Source of the DNA: an uncultured Bacteroidota bacterium
Lineage (GTDB): Bacteria > Bacteroidota > Bacteroidia > Bacteroidales > VadinHA17
Reading direction: 5' to 3'
Length of the DNA stretch: 64,000 nt
Assembly (NCBI GenBank): GCA_903824785.1
Contig: CAIJYD010000040.1
Span: 1-64,000 of the forward strand
The notes beneath the pieces are model-generated. The model did not search any database and was not told where the DNA came from. It was given only the letters and a program-made list of their open reading frames with translations. Positions 16,825 through 29,125 of this stretch are shown in pieces. The first letter of the stretch is position 1; each line of letters starts with the position of its first letter. The position numbers and the translations under genes were made by a program.

Positions 16825-18954
16825 ATGAGTAAAAAGGGAAAGGGCAATGAAGGTTCGGGATTATCAAGGGAAATCCTTAAAGAACAAATAGTTGCCGCAC
16901 TAACCAAAAGCCCTGAACAGGGTTTTAACTATAAGCAGATAGCTAAACGGCTTAATGTTACTGATACTCCCGGAAAGCAAATGGTGTTGGATATACTGAA
17001 GGAACTTACAAAAAAAGGTGAGTTGCAGGAGATCTTTCATGGGAAGTACAAAGCAAAAGTCTCAAGGGGCTATATCACCGGCACCGTTGATATGACACGA
17101 AGTGGCTATGGTTTTATTTCGACAGATGAGCTTGAAGACGATGTTTTCGTATCAGCCAAAAACCTGAAAACTGCACTTCACGGAGACAAGGTGAAGGTCT
17201 GGCTTTATGCCAAAAGGAAAGGAGCCCGTCCTGAAGGCGAGGTTGTGGAGATCATTGAAAGATGGAGGACATCGTTCGTTGGAACGGTAGAGATCATGCC
17301 AAATTTTGCATTTCTTATTCCCGATAATAAGAATATGCCCTTCGATCTTTTTATCCCTACTGCTAAACTGAACGGAGCAAAACAGGGTCAGAAAGCTGTA
17401 GCAAAGGTTGTCGACTGGGATCCGAAATCTAAAAATCCTGTTGGAGAAATCATTAATGTACTTGGTTATCCGGGTTTGCATGAGACAGAGATGCATGCAA
17501 TACTTGCAGAATTTGAGCTGCCATATCATTTTACCGAGGAGGTAGAGTCTGATGCTGATAGAATTCCGGCCGGGATAACAGAGGCTGAAATCAAATTACG
17601 TCGCGACTTCCGCCAGATACCTACTTTCACTATTGATCCGGCTGATGCAAAAGATTTTGATGATGCCCTTTCGCTGAAGAAGCTCGATAATGGAAACTGG
17701 GAAGTGGGGGTTCATATTGCCGATGTTACACACTATGTGAAGATTGGCTCTCTTGTTGAAGAGGAGGCAAAGCAGCGTGCTACATCTATATATCTGGTCG
17801 ACAGGGTAGTACCAATGTTGCCGGAGAGGCTTTCAAATCATATCTGCTCACTTAATCCATCTGAAGATAAGCTTACCTATTCGGCTGTTTTTGAATTAAA
17901 TGATAATTCGGAAGTGATAAATGAATGGTTTGGAAAAACTATCATCAACTCTGATAAAAGATTTTCTTATAATGACGCACAGCTGGTAATTGATACTGAA
18001 GAGGGAGAGATGAAAGAGCACGTCCTTCTGCTTCACAGGCTGGCACAGCAGCTAAGGACAAAACGTTTTGCTTCAGGTGCATTTGCATTTGAAAAGGTTG
18101 AAGTTAAGTTTGACCTTGATGAGGCAGGGAAACCCATTGGGATAAAATTCCGCGAAACAGGTACAGCCAATCAGCTCATAGAGGAATTTATGCTTCTGGC
18201 AAATAAACGTGTTGCGGAATATGTTGGTAAAAAGCTCAAAGGAAAAACTTTTGTTTACCGTATTCACGATAAACCCGATCCGGGAAAGATCAGCAACTTC
18301 AGCCATTTTATCACCCGTTTTGGTTATAAACTGATTGAAGATGATAAGACATCCCTTCCAAAGGCAATGAATAAATTATTGCGTTCGGTGGCCGGGAAAA
18401 AGGAGCAGAACATCATTGAAACACTTGCTCTCCGATCGATGGCCAAAGCAGTCTATTCAACAAATAATATTGGCCATTACGGTCTTTCATTTAAACATTA
18501 TACCCATTTTACCTCACCTATCCGCCGTTATCCCGATATGATGGTTCACAGGCTTCTTTCGGCTTATCTTGCTGAAGAAAATCCCGGAACACAGGAGAAA
18601 TACGAAAAGCTTTGCAACCACTCCTCAAAGATGGAAAGACTATCTGCTGAAGCTGAACGGGCTTCTGTAAAGTACAAGCAGGTTGAATACATGAGCGACA
18701 AGACAGGGAAACCTTTTGAGGGTGTTATCTCAGGTGTTACCGAATGGGGTATTTATGTGGAGATCATTGAAAATCAGTGTGAAGGAATGATTCATATCAG
18801 GGAACTTGCAGATGATTTCTATGAATATGATGAAGAGAACTATTGCATTAAAGGTCGGTCAACAGGGAAGATTTATACCCTTGGCGACCGTGTTACTATT
18901 GAGGTGGTAAAGGCTGATCTTCAGAAAAAACAGCTCGATTACAGGCTGATCTGA
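16825..18954 (+). CDS. rnr: Ribonuclease R
   Basis: 709 aa, full length for a Bacteroidetes RNase R. It degrades structured RNA 3' to 5'. N-terminal winged helix (~20-65), cold-shock OB fold (TVDMTRSGYGFISTDE, ~75-115), RNB catalytic domain with TIDPADAKDFDDALS (~265-280; the Asp cluster binds Mg2+), the conserved HYTHFTSPIRRYPD block (~560), and a C-terminal S1 domain (GVISGVTEWGIYVEI, ~630-700). It is transcribed alone and its last 16 bases overlap the end of convergent ispG. Confidence 0.95.
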   Translation: MSKKGKGNEGSGLSREILKEQIVAALTKSPEQGFNYKQIAKRLNVTDTPGKQMVLDILKELTKKGELQEIFHGKYKAKVSRGYITGTVDMTRSGYGFISTDELEDDVFVSAKNLKTALHGDKVKVWLYAKRKGARPEGEVVEIIERWRTSFVGTVEIMPNFAFLIPDNKNMPFDLFIPTAKLNGAKQGQKAVAKVVDWDPKSKNPVGEIINVLGYPGLHETEMHAILAEFELPYHFTEEVESDADRIPAGITEAEIKLRRDFRQIPTFTIDPADAKDFDDALSLKKLDNGNWEVGVHIADVTHYVKIGSLVEEEAKQRATSIYLVDRVVPMLPERLSNHICSLNPSEDKLTYSAVFELNDNSEVINEWFGKTIINSDKRFSYNDAQLVIDTEEGEMKEHVLLLHRLAQQLRTKRFASGAFAFEKVEVKFDLDEAGKPIGIKFRETGTANQLIEEFMLLANKRVAEYVGKKLKGKTFVYRIHDKPDPGKISNFSHFITRFGYKLIEDDKTSLPKAMNKLLRSVAGKKEQNIIETLALRSMAKAVYSTNNIGHYGLSFKHYTHFTSPIRRYPDMMVHRLLSAYLAEENPGTQEKYEKLCNHSSKMERLSAEAERASVKYKQVEYMSDKTGKPFEGVISGVTEWGIYVEIIENQCEGMIHIRELADDFYEYDEENYCIKGRSTGKIYTLGDRVTIEVVKADLQKKQLDYRLI

Positions 18955-20810
18955 TCTTTCTCAATCAGCTTAAGAAGCTCCTCTGCAGCTTCATTCTCAG
19001 GAATGTTTTTCAGAACAGGGATCGTTCCTCTGTAGATGTGTACCTTACCGTCTGCTGCTCCTACATATCCATAGTCGGCACCGGCCATCTCGCCTGGGCC
19101 ATTTACAATACACCCCATAACTGCTATCTTCAGCCCTTTGAGATGCCCTGTTGCCGCTTTTACTTTTTTTACCGATTCCTGAAGGTTGAATTTTGTACGC
19201 CCGCATGTTGGGCACGATAGAAATATTGTCCTTGTAATCCGTGTAGCTGTACATTGAAGTATTGAAAATGAAAGAGCTGTAACCTCTTTAAGATCTATAT
19301 CACCCGTGTTGGTTACAGAGATCCCCGAAACTCTTTTGTCAATAACATACTTTCCAATTACTGATGCGGCTTTTATCTGAAGGTCTTCAATTACGTTTTC
19401 GCGAAAAGCCGGGTTAAGAATAATATTAAGACTGAGGTTGTTTTCTTCAAGAGCATTCAGAAAAAGATCGGCCGCATACTTCTCTTTTTCAGGATAAAAG
19501 GTAAAAATGACCAGGGTTGTGGCCGGATCGGGTTTTTTCAGATATTCAATATTAAAATGCGATCCGGTAAGGAGAACATTCAGCTTATCTGACTGATATG
19601 TTCTTTCATGATAGGTCTCAGGAGAGAACAGCGGGTATATTTTTTCATGTTCCCTGTTCTCGAACCATATTTTATAGGGGAGTATAAGGGAGACATCTTT
19701 GGGGATAATCTCAGGAATACTTCTGGCTATTATCAGATCAGCCGAACTGTCGGTTTTTGTTATCTCCACCGATTTTTCATTTACATTAAACCCGGCAGTT
19801 TTGTATCCCTCTGCACCGATCTCGTGAATTGATGTCAGATTTGCAATTACCAGCGGGCCATTAATTCTCTTAAATATTTCCGGTTTCGAGGTGGGTGTTT
19901 TAAAGTTAACGGGTTTCTCCGGTTTTGAAACGGAGGTGCCTCTTGGATAGCAGGCTGCAATTTTTTTTGCCACAGGGATCTCTTTTTCAGGATCCTCGGA
20001 TAATGAGACCCTGATTGTATCTCCTATTCCTTCAGAAAGGAGGGCTCCTATTCCTGCGGCTGACCGGACTCTGCCATCTTCCCCCTCTCCGGCTTCCGTT
20101 ACACCAAGATGAAGCGGGTATGAAAACCCTTCGCTCTGCATCATAACGGCAAGCATCCGGGTCGATTCAATCATAACAGCAGTATCGGATGATTTCATTG
20201 AAAGCACCAGGTTATTGAAATTTTCTGCACGGAAGATCCTTATGAACTCCATTGCAGAATGAACCATTCCGGCGGGTGTGTTTCCGTAACGGGTCATAAT
20301 ACGATCGGAAAGAGAACCGTGGTTTATGCCAACCCGGATTACTGTTTTATTTGAACGTGAGATATCAATAAGAGGAAGCAGTTTAGAATGAATTCGTTCT
20401 AGTTCCTCATTATATTCAATTTCGGTAAACTCCTGTTTTGCGAATGAAGCTCTTTTATCGGCATAGTTGCCCGGATTGATCCTCACCTTTTCGACAAGCC
20501 GTGCAGCTGTCTCGGCTGCCAGGGGATTAAAATGGATATCGGCAATCAGTGGGGTGTTGAAACCGGCTTTTCTCAGTTCGTTTTTAATAATGCTGAGGTT
20601 TTCTGCCTCCTTCACACCCTGTGCAGTAAGCCTTACATAGTCGGCACCTGCCTCAATGATCCGGATGCATTGTGCAACAGAAGCCCCGGTATCGAGGGTA
20701 TCGCTGTTTGTCATCGACTGGATGCGCACAGGGTTTTCGCCCCCGATTGGAATGGAACCGATAAGCAGCTCTGAAGATTTGTATGGGACAATTTTTAGGT
20801 CAGGGTTCAT
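18939..20810 (-). CDS. ispG: 4-hydroxy-3-methylbut-2-enyl diphosphate synthase, long form
   Basis: 623 aa. Penultimate step of the MEP isoprenoid pathway, an Fe-S enzyme. The N-terminal TIM barrel begins VPIGGENPVRIQSMTNSDT-like (GSIPIGGENPVRIQS, ~18-32) and has VRINPGNYAD and HLGVTEAGEGEDG. The C-terminal Fe-S domain has CPTCGRTKF (~535) and MGCIVNGPGE (~565), providing the three Cys and the Glu ligand. Between them is a ~220-residue insertion (about 300-520) that defines the long form of Bacteroidetes, Chlamydiae and plants. Its 3' end overlaps rnr. Confidence 0.95.
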   Translation of the reverse strand: MNPDLKIVPYKSSELLIGSIPIGGENPVRIQSMTNSDTLDTGASVAQCIRIIEAGADYVRLTAQGVKEAENLSIIKNELRKAGFNTPLIADIHFNPLAAETAARLVEKVRINPGNYADKRASFAKQEFTEIEYNEELERIHSKLLPLIDISRSNKTVIRVGINHGSLSDRIMTRYGNTPAGMVHSAMEFIRIFRAENFNNLVLSMKSSDTAVMIESTRMLAVMMQSEGFSYPLHLGVTEAGEGEDGRVRSAAGIGALLSEGIGDTIRVSLSEDPEKEIPVAKKIAACYPRGTSVSKPEKPVNFKTPTSKPEIFKRINGPLVIANLTSIHEIGAEGYKTAGFNVNEKSVEITKTDSSADLIIARSIPEIIPKDVSLILPYKIWFENREHEKIYPLFSPETYHERTYQSDKLNVLLTGSHFNIEYLKKPDPATTLVIFTFYPEKEKYAADLFLNALEENNLSLNIILNPAFRENVIEDLQIKAASVIGKYVIDKRVSGISVTNTGDIDLKEVTALSFSILQCTATRITRTIFLSCPTCGRTKFNLQESVKKVKAATGHLKGLKIAVMGCIVNGPGEMAGADYGYVGAADGKVHIYRGTIPVLKNIPENEAAEELLKLIEKDQISL

Positions 20811-20855
20811 TTTTTAATTATTGTAGAGGTACAAAAAAATCAGGGAATAAGAATA

Positions 20856-22325
20856 TCACTCTTTTTCCCACTCAGCTCCATCCTTTAAATCCTTTATCAC
20901 AATACCTGCATTTTTCAGTTCATTTCTGATCTTATCCGATGCCGGCCAGTCTTTATTATTCTTTGCATCCTGTCTCAACCCGATAATAATTTTCATCAGC
21001 TCACCAGTCAGTTTCTCATCATTCTTCCCGGATGTTTCATCTTTCAACCCAAGGATTTCAAAGACAAAAGTGTTAAAGAGCTCCTTCAACGATTCAAGAC
21101 CGGGGCTGTCAATTTTCTCACTACCATCTGTTACCGAATTGATAAACTTCACACCTTCAAAGAGATGCGATAAAAGGATAGGGCTGTTAAGATCGTCATC
21201 AAGAGCTTCATAGCATTTCGCTTTCAGCTTTTCTATATCAAGTGTTGAAGAGTTTGACGGCTTGATTTTGTTCAGTGCTTCAACAGCTTTCATCAGCTTT
21301 TGCAATCCTTTTTCTGAGGCCTGAAGAGCTTCATTGGAGAAGTCAACAGTACTCCTGTAGTGTGCCTGAAGGACAAAAAACCTTATGGTCATAGGGCTGT
21401 AAGCCTGTTTCAGAACTGGATGGTCACCGCTGAAAAGCTGATCGAGTGTAATAAAATTGCCAAGGGAACGGGCCATCTTCTGACCATTAATGGTGATCAT
21501 GTTATTATGCAACCAGTAACGGACCGATTCCCGACCATGCGCCGCTGTCGATTGTGCAATTTCACATTCGTGATGAGGAAACTGAAGGTCCATTCCGCCG
21601 CCATGAATATCAAATACTTCGCCGAGATATTTTACGCTCATTGCCGAGCATTCGAGATGCCAGCCAGGGAAGCCAACACTCCACGGTGAAGGCCATTTCA
21701 TAATATGTTCCGGAGAAGCTTTCTTCCACAGGGCAAAATCGAATGAATTTCGTTTCTCATCCTGTCCTTCCAGACTCCGGGTATTGGACTGAAGATCCTC
21801 AAGAATACGGCCTGACAGTTTGCCATATTTATATTTTTCATTGTATTTAAGCACATCGAAATAGACTGATCCGTTCACTTCATAGGCATAACCATTCTGA
21901 ATGATCTCATTAATAAGTTCGAGCTGTTCAATGATATGACCGGATGCCCTTGGTTCAATTGAAGGATGGAGTGTATTGAGCTGTTCCATGTTTGCGGCAA
22001 ACGTGTTCATGTATTTCTGAACCACCTCCATTGGCTCGAGATGTTCGAAGCGCGCCTTTTTTTCAATTTTATCTTCACCTTCATCCGCATCATTTTCAAG
22101 ATGACCCACATCGGTAATATTGCGTACATACCTTACCTTATAACCGGTATGTGTCAGATAACGGTAAAGCAGATCGAAGGTTACAGCAGGCCGGGCATGG
22201 CCGAGGTGTGCATTGCTGTAAACAGTTGGTCCGCAAACATATAACCCGACAAATGGTTCGCGAAGCGGTGTGAAGAGTTCCTTTTTCTTCGACAGGCTGT
22301 TATATAAAACAAGTTTGTTCTGCAT
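20856..22325 (-). CDS. cysS: Cysteinyl-tRNA synthetase
   Basis: 489 aa from the ATG at 22325 ([16 protein letters not shown]). An upstream in-frame ATG would add 50 residues of non-family sequence and cross the promoter box, so it was rejected. Class I motifs: [16 protein letters not shown] (zinc Cys plus HxGH), [11 protein letters not shown] and HHECEIAQ (remaining zinc ligands), and KMARSLGN as the KMSKS loop. The C-terminal anticodon-binding part ends [17 protein letters not shown]. Followed 45 bases on by ispG. Confidence 0.95.
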   Translation of the reverse strand: MQNKLVLYNSLSKKKELFTPLREPFVGLYVCGPTVYSNAHLGHARPAVTFDLLYRYLTHTGYKVRYVRNITDVGHLENDADEGEDKIEKKARFEHLEPMEVVQKYMNTFAANMEQLNTLHPSIEPRASGHIIEQLELINEIIQNGYAYEVNGSVYFDVLKYNEKYKYGKLSGRILEDLQSNTRSLEGQDEKRNSFDFALWKKASPEHIMKWPSPWSVGFPGWHLECSAMSVKYLGEVFDIHGGGMDLQFPHHECEIAQSTAAHGRESVRYWLHNNMITINGQKMARSLGNFITLDQLFSGDHPVLKQAYSPMTIRFFVLQAHYRSTVDFSNEALQASEKGLQKLMKAVEALNKIKPSNSSTLDIEKLKAKCYEALDDDLNSPILLSHLFEGVKFINSVTDGSEKIDSPGLESLKELFNTFVFEILGLKDETSGKNDEKLTGELMKIIIGLRQDAKNNKDWPASDKIRNELKNAGIVIKDLKDGAEWEKE

Positions 22326-22345
22326 TATTAAACTATTTGGTATGG

Positions 22346-22353
22346 CAAAAGTA
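22346..22353 (-). promoter_or_regulatory. -7 promoter box of cysS
   Basis: On the minus strand TACTTTTG fits TAnnTTTG exactly and ends 20 bases before the chosen ATG, supporting that start. No TTTG at -33. Confidence 0.5.
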
Positions 22354-22468
22354 AGGTAAAAATTACTTTTTTCTTTAAGAGAGGGGTGTTTATCCTTACA
22401 ATCTTTCATTTTTACCCTGACTGATCTTTTTTGATGTTGAGGCATTGAATCAGAGGCTTGCAGATTTT

Positions 22469-22499
22469 TTTGCATTTAAAGAAATCATTTCTACCTTTG
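22469..22499 (+). promoter_or_regulatory. Consensus promoter of the methionine operon
   Basis: TTTG (22469-22472), exactly 19 bases, then TACCTTTG (22492-22499): a full match to the Bacteroidetes sigma-A consensus. Transcription would start near 22506, about 37 bases before the riboswitch. Confidence 0.85.
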
Positions 22500-22542
22500 A
22501 CTCCACAAATCAAATATTCCTTCCAGTTAAAAGGTTGTTTGG

Positions 22543-22655
22543 TTTTTATTAAGAAGGGTGAAGAGATTAGGCTCTGCGAAACCCTGGCAACCAATCCTGC
22601 AGTTAAGGAGAACGGTGCCAAAACCTAATCCCGGAAAGGAGGGAGATAATAAAAA
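22543..22655 (+). ncRNA. SAM-I (S-box) riboswitch
   Basis: P1 pairs TTTTTATT (22543-22550) with AATAAAAA (22648-22655). The core has the GAAGAG kink-turn strand, GCGAAACCCTGGCAACC (P2 3' side and J2/3) and GGTGCCAAAACC, all S-box hallmarks. The P2-loop pseudoknot is supported by a 7-bp match, GATTAGG (22565-22571) with CCTAATC (22624-22630). It precedes metY-hom-metH-metF, so it should shut off methionine synthesis when SAM is high. Whether it acts on transcription or translation is not clear, because the nearest hairpin lies more than 120 bases downstream and a small ORF intervenes. Confidence 0.9.
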
Positions 22656-22670
22656 TTTAACACGGAAACC

Positions 22671-22739
22671 ATGAATTCAATTCATCTGACCAATAACAAT
22701 TTTATTATGCCGCTTATGCCTATGCGCATGTGGCGGTAG
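22671..22739 (+). CDS. Met-rich 22-residue leader peptide
   Basis: Short frame between riboswitch and metY. The N-terminal half reads MNSIHLTNNNF; the C-terminal ten residues are MPLMPMRMWR, with four Met codons at 22707, 22716, 22722 and 22728. GGAAACC just before the ATG could bind ribosomes. The Met codons lie in a stem (CCGC 22710-22713 with GCGG 22733-22736; ATGC 22716-22719 with GCAT 22726-22729). Stalling of ribosomes short of Met-tRNA would open this stem, as in amino-acid attenuators. Not a known family to me; the role is inferred from composition and place. Confidence 0.6.
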   Translation: MNSIHLTNNNFIMPLMPMRMWR

Positions 22740-22778
22740 TTGTATTAATCATCCATCATCCATTTTCAAAATTATTGA

Positions 22779-22814
22779 CCGGATTGCAATGGAGTGATAA
22801 GTGTTTCCCTCCGG
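22779..22814 (+). promoter_or_regulatory. Possible attenuator hairpin before metY
   Basis: CCGGA (22779-22783) can pair with TCCGG (22810-22814); a competing pairing GGAG (22791-22794) / CTCC (overlapping the same 3' arm) is also possible. CAGTTATTTTCT follows, a weak T-rich tail. It would suit a terminator or translation switch controlled by the leader peptide, but the stem is short. Confidence 0.35.
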
Positions 22815-22828
22815 CAGTTATTTTCTAA

Positions 22829-24151
<1,323 letters not shown>

Positions 24152-24198
24152 TGAAACGCTGACCTGCAGCAGGAAGTAAGAATTTTTATGAGATTAAA

Positions 24199-25440
24199 AT
24201 GACAAGAGAAAAATTAAGAATAGGATTATTCGGCTATGGATGTGTCGGACAGGGACTTCATGATGTACTGAACAGCAGCAATGGCTTTAAAGCAGATATT
24301 GTAAAGATCTGTGTAAAGGACCGGGCAAAAAAAAGAAGGATCCCGATGACGAATTTCACCTACGATAAGAATGATATTCTGAATGATCCGTCAATAAACC
24401 TGGTTGTGGAACTTATTGACGATGCTGCTGAAGCTTTCAGTATTGTAAGCACCGCCATGAAAAGCGGAAAAAATGTTGTGTCTGCCAACAAAATGATGGT
24501 GGCAAAACATTTTAAAGAGCTTGTTGAGCTTCAGAAGAAATATAATGTTTCTCTTCTGTATGAAGCATCGGCCGGAGCAAGTATTCCTATTATCAGAAAC
24601 CTTGAGGAATATTATGATAATGAGCTGCTCTACTCTTTGCGTGGAATACTTAACGGTACCACCAATTATATCCTTACAAAAATGCACAATGAAGGGATCC
24701 CTTATTCAGAGGCTTTAAAGGGAGCCCAGGAAAAGGGCTTTGCAGAATCAGACCCGACACTCGATGTTGAAGGATGGGATGCAAAATACAAACTCTGTAT
24801 TATCACCGGGCATGCTTACGGCCTTTTCCTCGATCCGGAGGAGGTGTTTCATTATGGTATAAATAAAGTATCGGAATTTGATGTAAAGTATGCCAGGGAG
24901 AAGGGATTTAAAATCAAACTGGTTCCTTATGTCGGCAAAACAAATGATAACACAATAACAAGTTTTGTCCTTCCGCGATTCATTTCGCCGGATAAATATC
25001 TCTATAATGTGGATAATGAATATAATGGAGTTATCGCAGAGGCTGCATTTGCCGACAAGCAGTTCTTCTGCGGAAAGGGAGCCGGAGGCCACGCAACAGG
25101 AAGTGCCGTTCTTTCCGATATCTCCGCAAACTCCTACGGATACCGATATGAATATAAAAAATACCAGCAGGGAACAGTCTCAAATTATACGCGGCAGCAT
25201 AAGATTGAGATCTACTTAAGGTATAATGATGAAAAGGAAAAAGATTTATTTGGATTTGAGGAAGTCTCGGAATACTTTTGCGGTAGATTTTATAAATATG
25301 TTATCGGAGTGGTGAATCTTGAAAAACTTTACTCTTTAAGGAAACAACTTCCGCTTCTGGATGTTTTTATAGTGAACACAGGACGAAAAATCAACTCACA
25401 GAAGGGAGCAGATAAGGAAATTCAAGAAGAACAGATTTGA
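24199..25440 (+). CDS. hom: Homoserine dehydrogenase
   Basis: 413 aa. Reduces aspartate semialdehyde to homoserine, the shared precursor of methionine and threonine. NAD(P) fold LGLFGYGCVGQGLHDV-like at the start (GLFGYGCVGQG), SANKMMVAKHF, then GILNGTTNYILTKM and ESDPTLDVEGWDAKYKL, the catalytic signature with the conserved Lys. No aspartokinase fusion and no clear ACT domain; the C-terminal ~90 residues are family-variable. Its position in a SAM-controlled operon suggests it is the copy dedicated to methionine. Confidence 0.9.
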   Translation: MTREKLRIGLFGYGCVGQGLHDVLNSSNGFKADIVKICVKDRAKKRRIPMTNFTYDKNDILNDPSINLVVELIDDAAEAFSIVSTAMKSGKNVVSANKMMVAKHFKELVELQKKYNVSLLYEASAGASIPIIRNLEEYYDNELLYSLRGILNGTTNYILTKMHNEGIPYSEALKGAQEKGFAESDPTLDVEGWDAKYKLCIITGHAYGLFLDPEEVFHYGINKVSEFDVKYAREKGFKIKLVPYVGKTNDNTITSFVLPRFISPDKYLYNVDNEYNGVIAEAAFADKQFFCGKGAGGHATGSAVLSDISANSYGYRYEYKKYQQGTVSNYTRQHKIEIYLRYNDEKEKDLFGFEEVSEYFCGRFYKYVIGVVNLEKLYSLRKQLPLLDVFIVNTGRKINSQKGADKEIQEEQI

Positions 25441-25474
25441 ATCAGAGATAGGGGCAAACTAATATTATACTAAA

Positions 25475-28400
25475 TTGAAACGCTTAGCAGAAGAGATAAT
25501 TCAAAAAAAGATCCTCATCCTCGATGGTGCAATGGGGACCATGATTCAGAAACATAAACTTCAGGAAAGCGACTACCGGGGAGATAAATTCAGTGACCAT
25601 CCGATGCTTCAGAAAGGCAATAATGATCTTTTGTCACTTACCCGGCCTGAGCTGATAAAAGGAATTCACAGAGAGTATCTTGAAGCCGGTGCAGATATAA
25701 TCACCACCAACACCTTCAATTCAAACAGGATATCCATGGCAGATTATGGCATGGAGAGCCAGGTTTATAATATGAACCTTCAGTCGGCTAAGCTGGCTGC
25801 AGAGGCAATAGCGGAGTATGAAAATTCAGGCAGCACTGAAGCACATTTCGTTGCCGGAACATTAGGGCCCACCAACCGTACAGCATCAATGTCGTCGGAT
25901 GTAAATGACCCCGGCGCTAGGGCAGTCTCCTTTGATGAACTTGTTGAAGCGTATACAGAGCAGACTAACGGGCTTATTGACGGCGGAGTACAACTCCTGC
26001 TTATCGAAACAATATTTGATGTACTTAACTGCAAGGCAGCTCTTTTTGCCATTGATACCGTCTTTGAGGAAAGAGGTTTAAGGCTGCCTGTTATGGTTTC
26101 TGGTACAATTACCGATGCCAGCGGCAGAACACTTACCGGTCAGACTCTCGAAGCCTTTATGGTTTCCGTGTCACATTTTCCGCTTTTCAGCATCGGATTG
26201 AACTGTGCACTGGGGGCTGAACAACTCCGTCCGTTTGTTGAGGAATTGTCATCAAAATCATCGTTCTACGTTTCAGTCCATCCAAATGCCGGTCTGCCAA
26301 ATCAGTTTGGAGAATATGATCAGTCTGCTTTGTTCATGGCTTCGATTGCAGAAGATTTCATGAAAGAAGGCTGGATTAACATAATCGGAGGTTGCTGCGG
26401 AACAACACCTCTTCATATCCGGAAAATCGCTGAAGCATCGAAACATTACAGCCCCAGGTTAAAGCCGGCAATTAAAAAGCATACCAGGCTCAGTGGTCTG
26501 GAGGTTCTTACAATAACACCCGAGACAAACTTCGTAAATATCGGGGAGCGCACAAATGTGTCGGGCTCAATAAAGTTTGCAAGGCTGATAAGGGATGAGA
26601 AATATGATGAGGCTCTTGCCATCGCCCGGGGACAGGTTGAGGGTGGTGCCCAGATTATTGATATCTGCATGGATGAAGCAATGCTCGATTCGGAAAGGGC
26701 AATGGTTAAGTTCGTTAATCTCATAATGGCCGAGCCCGACATCTCAAAGCTTCCACTGATGATTGATTCCTCGCGCTGGAACGTTATCGAATCTGCCCTG
26801 AAGTGCATCCAGGGAAAATCGGTTGTAAATTCAATAAGCCTGAAAGAGGGAGAAGAGGCATTTCTTGAGCATGCCCGCAAGATCAGAAAATATGGCGCTG
26901 CTGCTGTAGTTATGCTATTTGATGATTTAGGGCAGGCCGATACCTTCGAAAGAAAGATCAGCGTGGCTGAAAGATCTTATCGCCTGCTGGTTGATAAACT
27001 TGGATTTCCTCCTGAAGATATTATTTTCGATCCAAATGTTCTGGCAGTTGCAACAGGGATTGAAGAACACAATAACTACGCTGTCAATTACATAAGGGCA
27101 ACAGAGTGGATCAGGCAGAATCTTCCTTATGCCAGGGTGAGTGGCGGTATCAGCAACCTTTCCTTCTCATTCCGGGGTACAGACAAGGTTCGCGAGGCTA
27201 TGCACTCAGTATTCTTATATTATGCCATTAAATCCGGACTCGATATGGGGATTGTTAATCCCGGTATGCTGCAGGTTTATACTGAAATAGAGACCGATCT
27301 TCTTCTTATGGTTGAAGATGTGGTACTCAATCGCAGGAAAGATGCTACGGAGAGACTGGTGAAATTTGCTGAAGGAATAAAGAATGAGGGGAAGAAAGAG
27401 GAGAAGGAAGATGCCTGGCGGACACTTCCGGTTGTAGATCGGATAAAGCATTCCCTTATCAGAGGGCTGGATGAATTTATTGAGCAGGATGTTGAAGAAG
27501 CCCGCTCGCTTTTCAGACGCTCCATCGAATTGATTGAAGGGCCGCTTATGGGAGGGATGAACGAGGTTGGGGATCTTTTCGGAGCAGGGAAGATGTTTCT
27601 TCCGCAGGTTGTAAAAAGTGCAAGGGTGATGAAGAAAGCAGTATCAAAGCTGGCTCCCTATATTGAAAAAGAGAGTGAGGGAGAAGAGAAAAAAACCGCT
27701 GGGAAAGTGCTTCTTGCAACAGTAAAAGGCGATGTTCACGATATTGGCAAAAATATTGTAGGAGTTGTTTTATCTTGTAATAACTATGATATTATCGATC
27801 TCGGGGTTATGGTGCCGGCCGAAAAGATCATTGACACTGCAGTAAGAGAGAATGTGGATGTAATAGGGTTAAGCGGATTAATTACACCTTCACTCGAAGA
27901 GATGGTTCATGTTGCGGCTGAGCTGGAACGGAGAAAAATCTCAATACCATTGCTTATTGGAGGTGCAACCACATCGGAGATCCATGCAGCTGTAAAAGTA
28001 GCACCAGCTTATTCCCAAACGGTTATACATGTTAAGGATGCATCAAAGGCAGCCGGGGTATTATCCGCTCTGCTTCAGAAAGATAACACCGTGTATGTAT
28101 CGGGAGTAAAAGATAAATACAGGAGCATGAGGGAAGACCATGCCTCCCGGCAAACAGAAAAGCACCTTCTTTCAATAAACGAAGCCAGAAAAAACAAATA
28201 TGTAACAGACTGGAAAACTTTCAGGTTTGCTGAACCTGCAAAACCGGGGCTTCACGTTTTAAATGAGATAGACCTTAATGAACTTACCGGATATATCGAC
28301 TGGACCTTCTTCTTCTTTTCATGGAAATTATCAGGTAAATATCCGGCAATCTTCAACGATCCGTTAAAGGGAGTTGAGGCTAAAAAGCTATTCGATGATG

Positions 28401-29125
28401 GCCTGATGTATCTGAAGAAAGTTATTGACGAAAAACTTCTTGTTGCCAAAGCAGTATTTGGATTATTTCCTGCCGTTTCAGATGGCGACGATGTAAATGT
28501 TCTTTTTGATGGAGACAAAAAGGAGACTAGGGCCGTTTTAAGTTTTCTGCGAAATCAGGAACCAAAAGAGAAGGGTGTTCCAAATCTCTCCCTGTCTGAT
28601 TACATTGCCCCAAAAGAGACAGGTCTGATTGACAATATCGGAATTTTCGCTGTTACTGCGGATATTGATGACGCTGCCATGGATAAATATAGGGAAGATG
28701 ATTATGCTACAATAATGATCAGGATTCTGAGTGACCGTCTTGCTGAAGCTGCTGCGGAATGGCTTCACGAAACAGTAAGGAGAGAGTATTGGGGATATGA
28801 AGCCGGTGAAAAACTTCCAATTGAAGAGTTATTAAAGCTGAAGTATAAAGGGATACGGCCTGCTCCCGGTTACCCTGCCTGCCCCGATCATACTGAAAAA
28901 CGTGTTCTCTTCGACCTGCTGGGGGCAGAAAAACTGATAGGAGCTGAACTGACTGAAAATTTTGCCATGGTACCTCCTGCAACAGTAAGCGGATACTTCT
29001 TCTCTCATCCCGGATCAACATATTTCAATATCGGAAAGATAGGCTCCGATCAGTTGAAAGACTATGCAAAAAGAAAGAATTTTACAAACGAAGAGGCTGC
29101 AAAATGGCTCTCACCTAACTTATGA
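25475..29125 (+). CDS. metH: Cobalamin-dependent methionine synthase
   Basis: 1216 aa, all four modules. Homocysteine domain 1-~330 (DGAMGTMIQ; zinc Cys in [10 protein letters not shown], ~305), methylfolate domain ([19 protein letters not shown] from ~350), cap plus B12 domain ([12 protein letters not shown], ~752, with the cobalt-binding His), and the SAM-binding reactivation domain ([15 protein letters not shown], ~1127). Start: a TTG at 25475 is the only initiator that leaves a normal N-terminus, since the first ATG falls inside DGAMGTM. Lies 34 bases after hom and overlaps metF by four bases. Requires B12; no B12 genes in the window. Confidence 0.95.
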   Translation: MKRLAEEIIQKKILILDGAMGTMIQKHKLQESDYRGDKFSDHPMLQKGNNDLLSLTRPELIKGIHREYLEAGADIITTNTFNSNRISMADYGMESQVYNMNLQSAKLAAEAIAEYENSGSTEAHFVAGTLGPTNRTASMSSDVNDPGARAVSFDELVEAYTEQTNGLIDGGVQLLLIETIFDVLNCKAALFAIDTVFEERGLRLPVMVSGTITDASGRTLTGQTLEAFMVSVSHFPLFSIGLNCALGAEQLRPFVEELSSKSSFYVSVHPNAGLPNQFGEYDQSALFMASIAEDFMKEGWINIIGGCCGTTPLHIRKIAEASKHYSPRLKPAIKKHTRLSGLEVLTITPETNFVNIGERTNVSGSIKFARLIRDEKYDEALAIARGQVEGGAQIIDICMDEAMLDSERAMVKFVNLIMAEPDISKLPLMIDSSRWNVIESALKCIQGKSVVNSISLKEGEEAFLEHARKIRKYGAAAVVMLFDDLGQADTFERKISVAERSYRLLVDKLGFPPEDIIFDPNVLAVATGIEEHNNYAVNYIRATEWIRQNLPYARVSGGISNLSFSFRGTDKVREAMHSVFLYYAIKSGLDMGIVNPGMLQVYTEIETDLLLMVEDVVLNRRKDATERLVKFAEGIKNEGKKEEKEDAWRTLPVVDRIKHSLIRGLDEFIEQDVEEARSLFRRSIELIEGPLMGGMNEVGDLFGAGKMFLPQVVKSARVMKKAVSKLAPYIEKESEGEEKKTAGKVLLATVKGDVHDIGKNIVGVVLSCNNYDIIDLGVMVPAEKIIDTAVRENVDVIGLSGLITPSLEEMVHVAAELERRKISIPLLIGGATTSEIHAAVKVAPAYSQTVIHVKDASKAAGVLSALLQKDNTVYVSGVKDKYRSMREDHASRQTEKHLLSINEARKNKYVTDWKTFRFAEPAKPGLHVLNEIDLNELTGYIDWTFFFFSWKLSGKYPAIFNDPLKGVEAKKLFDDGLMYLKKVIDEKLLVAKAVFGLFPAVSDGDDVNVLFDGDKKETRAVLSFLRNQEPKEKGVPNLSLSDYIAPKETGLIDNIGIFAVTADIDDAAMDKYREDDYATIMIRILSDRLAEAAAEWLHETVRREYWGYEAGEKLPIEELLKLKYKGIRPAPGYPACPDHTEKRVLFDLLGAEKLIGAELTENFAMVPPATVSGYFFSHPGSTYFNIGKIGSDQLKDYAKRKNFTNEEAAKWLSPNL

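Noticed and set aside
22412-22621. 69-codon frame on the minus strand across the riboswitch
   Set aside because: It runs antisense through the SAM riboswitch and the consensus promoter, has no family features and overlaps well-supported elements.
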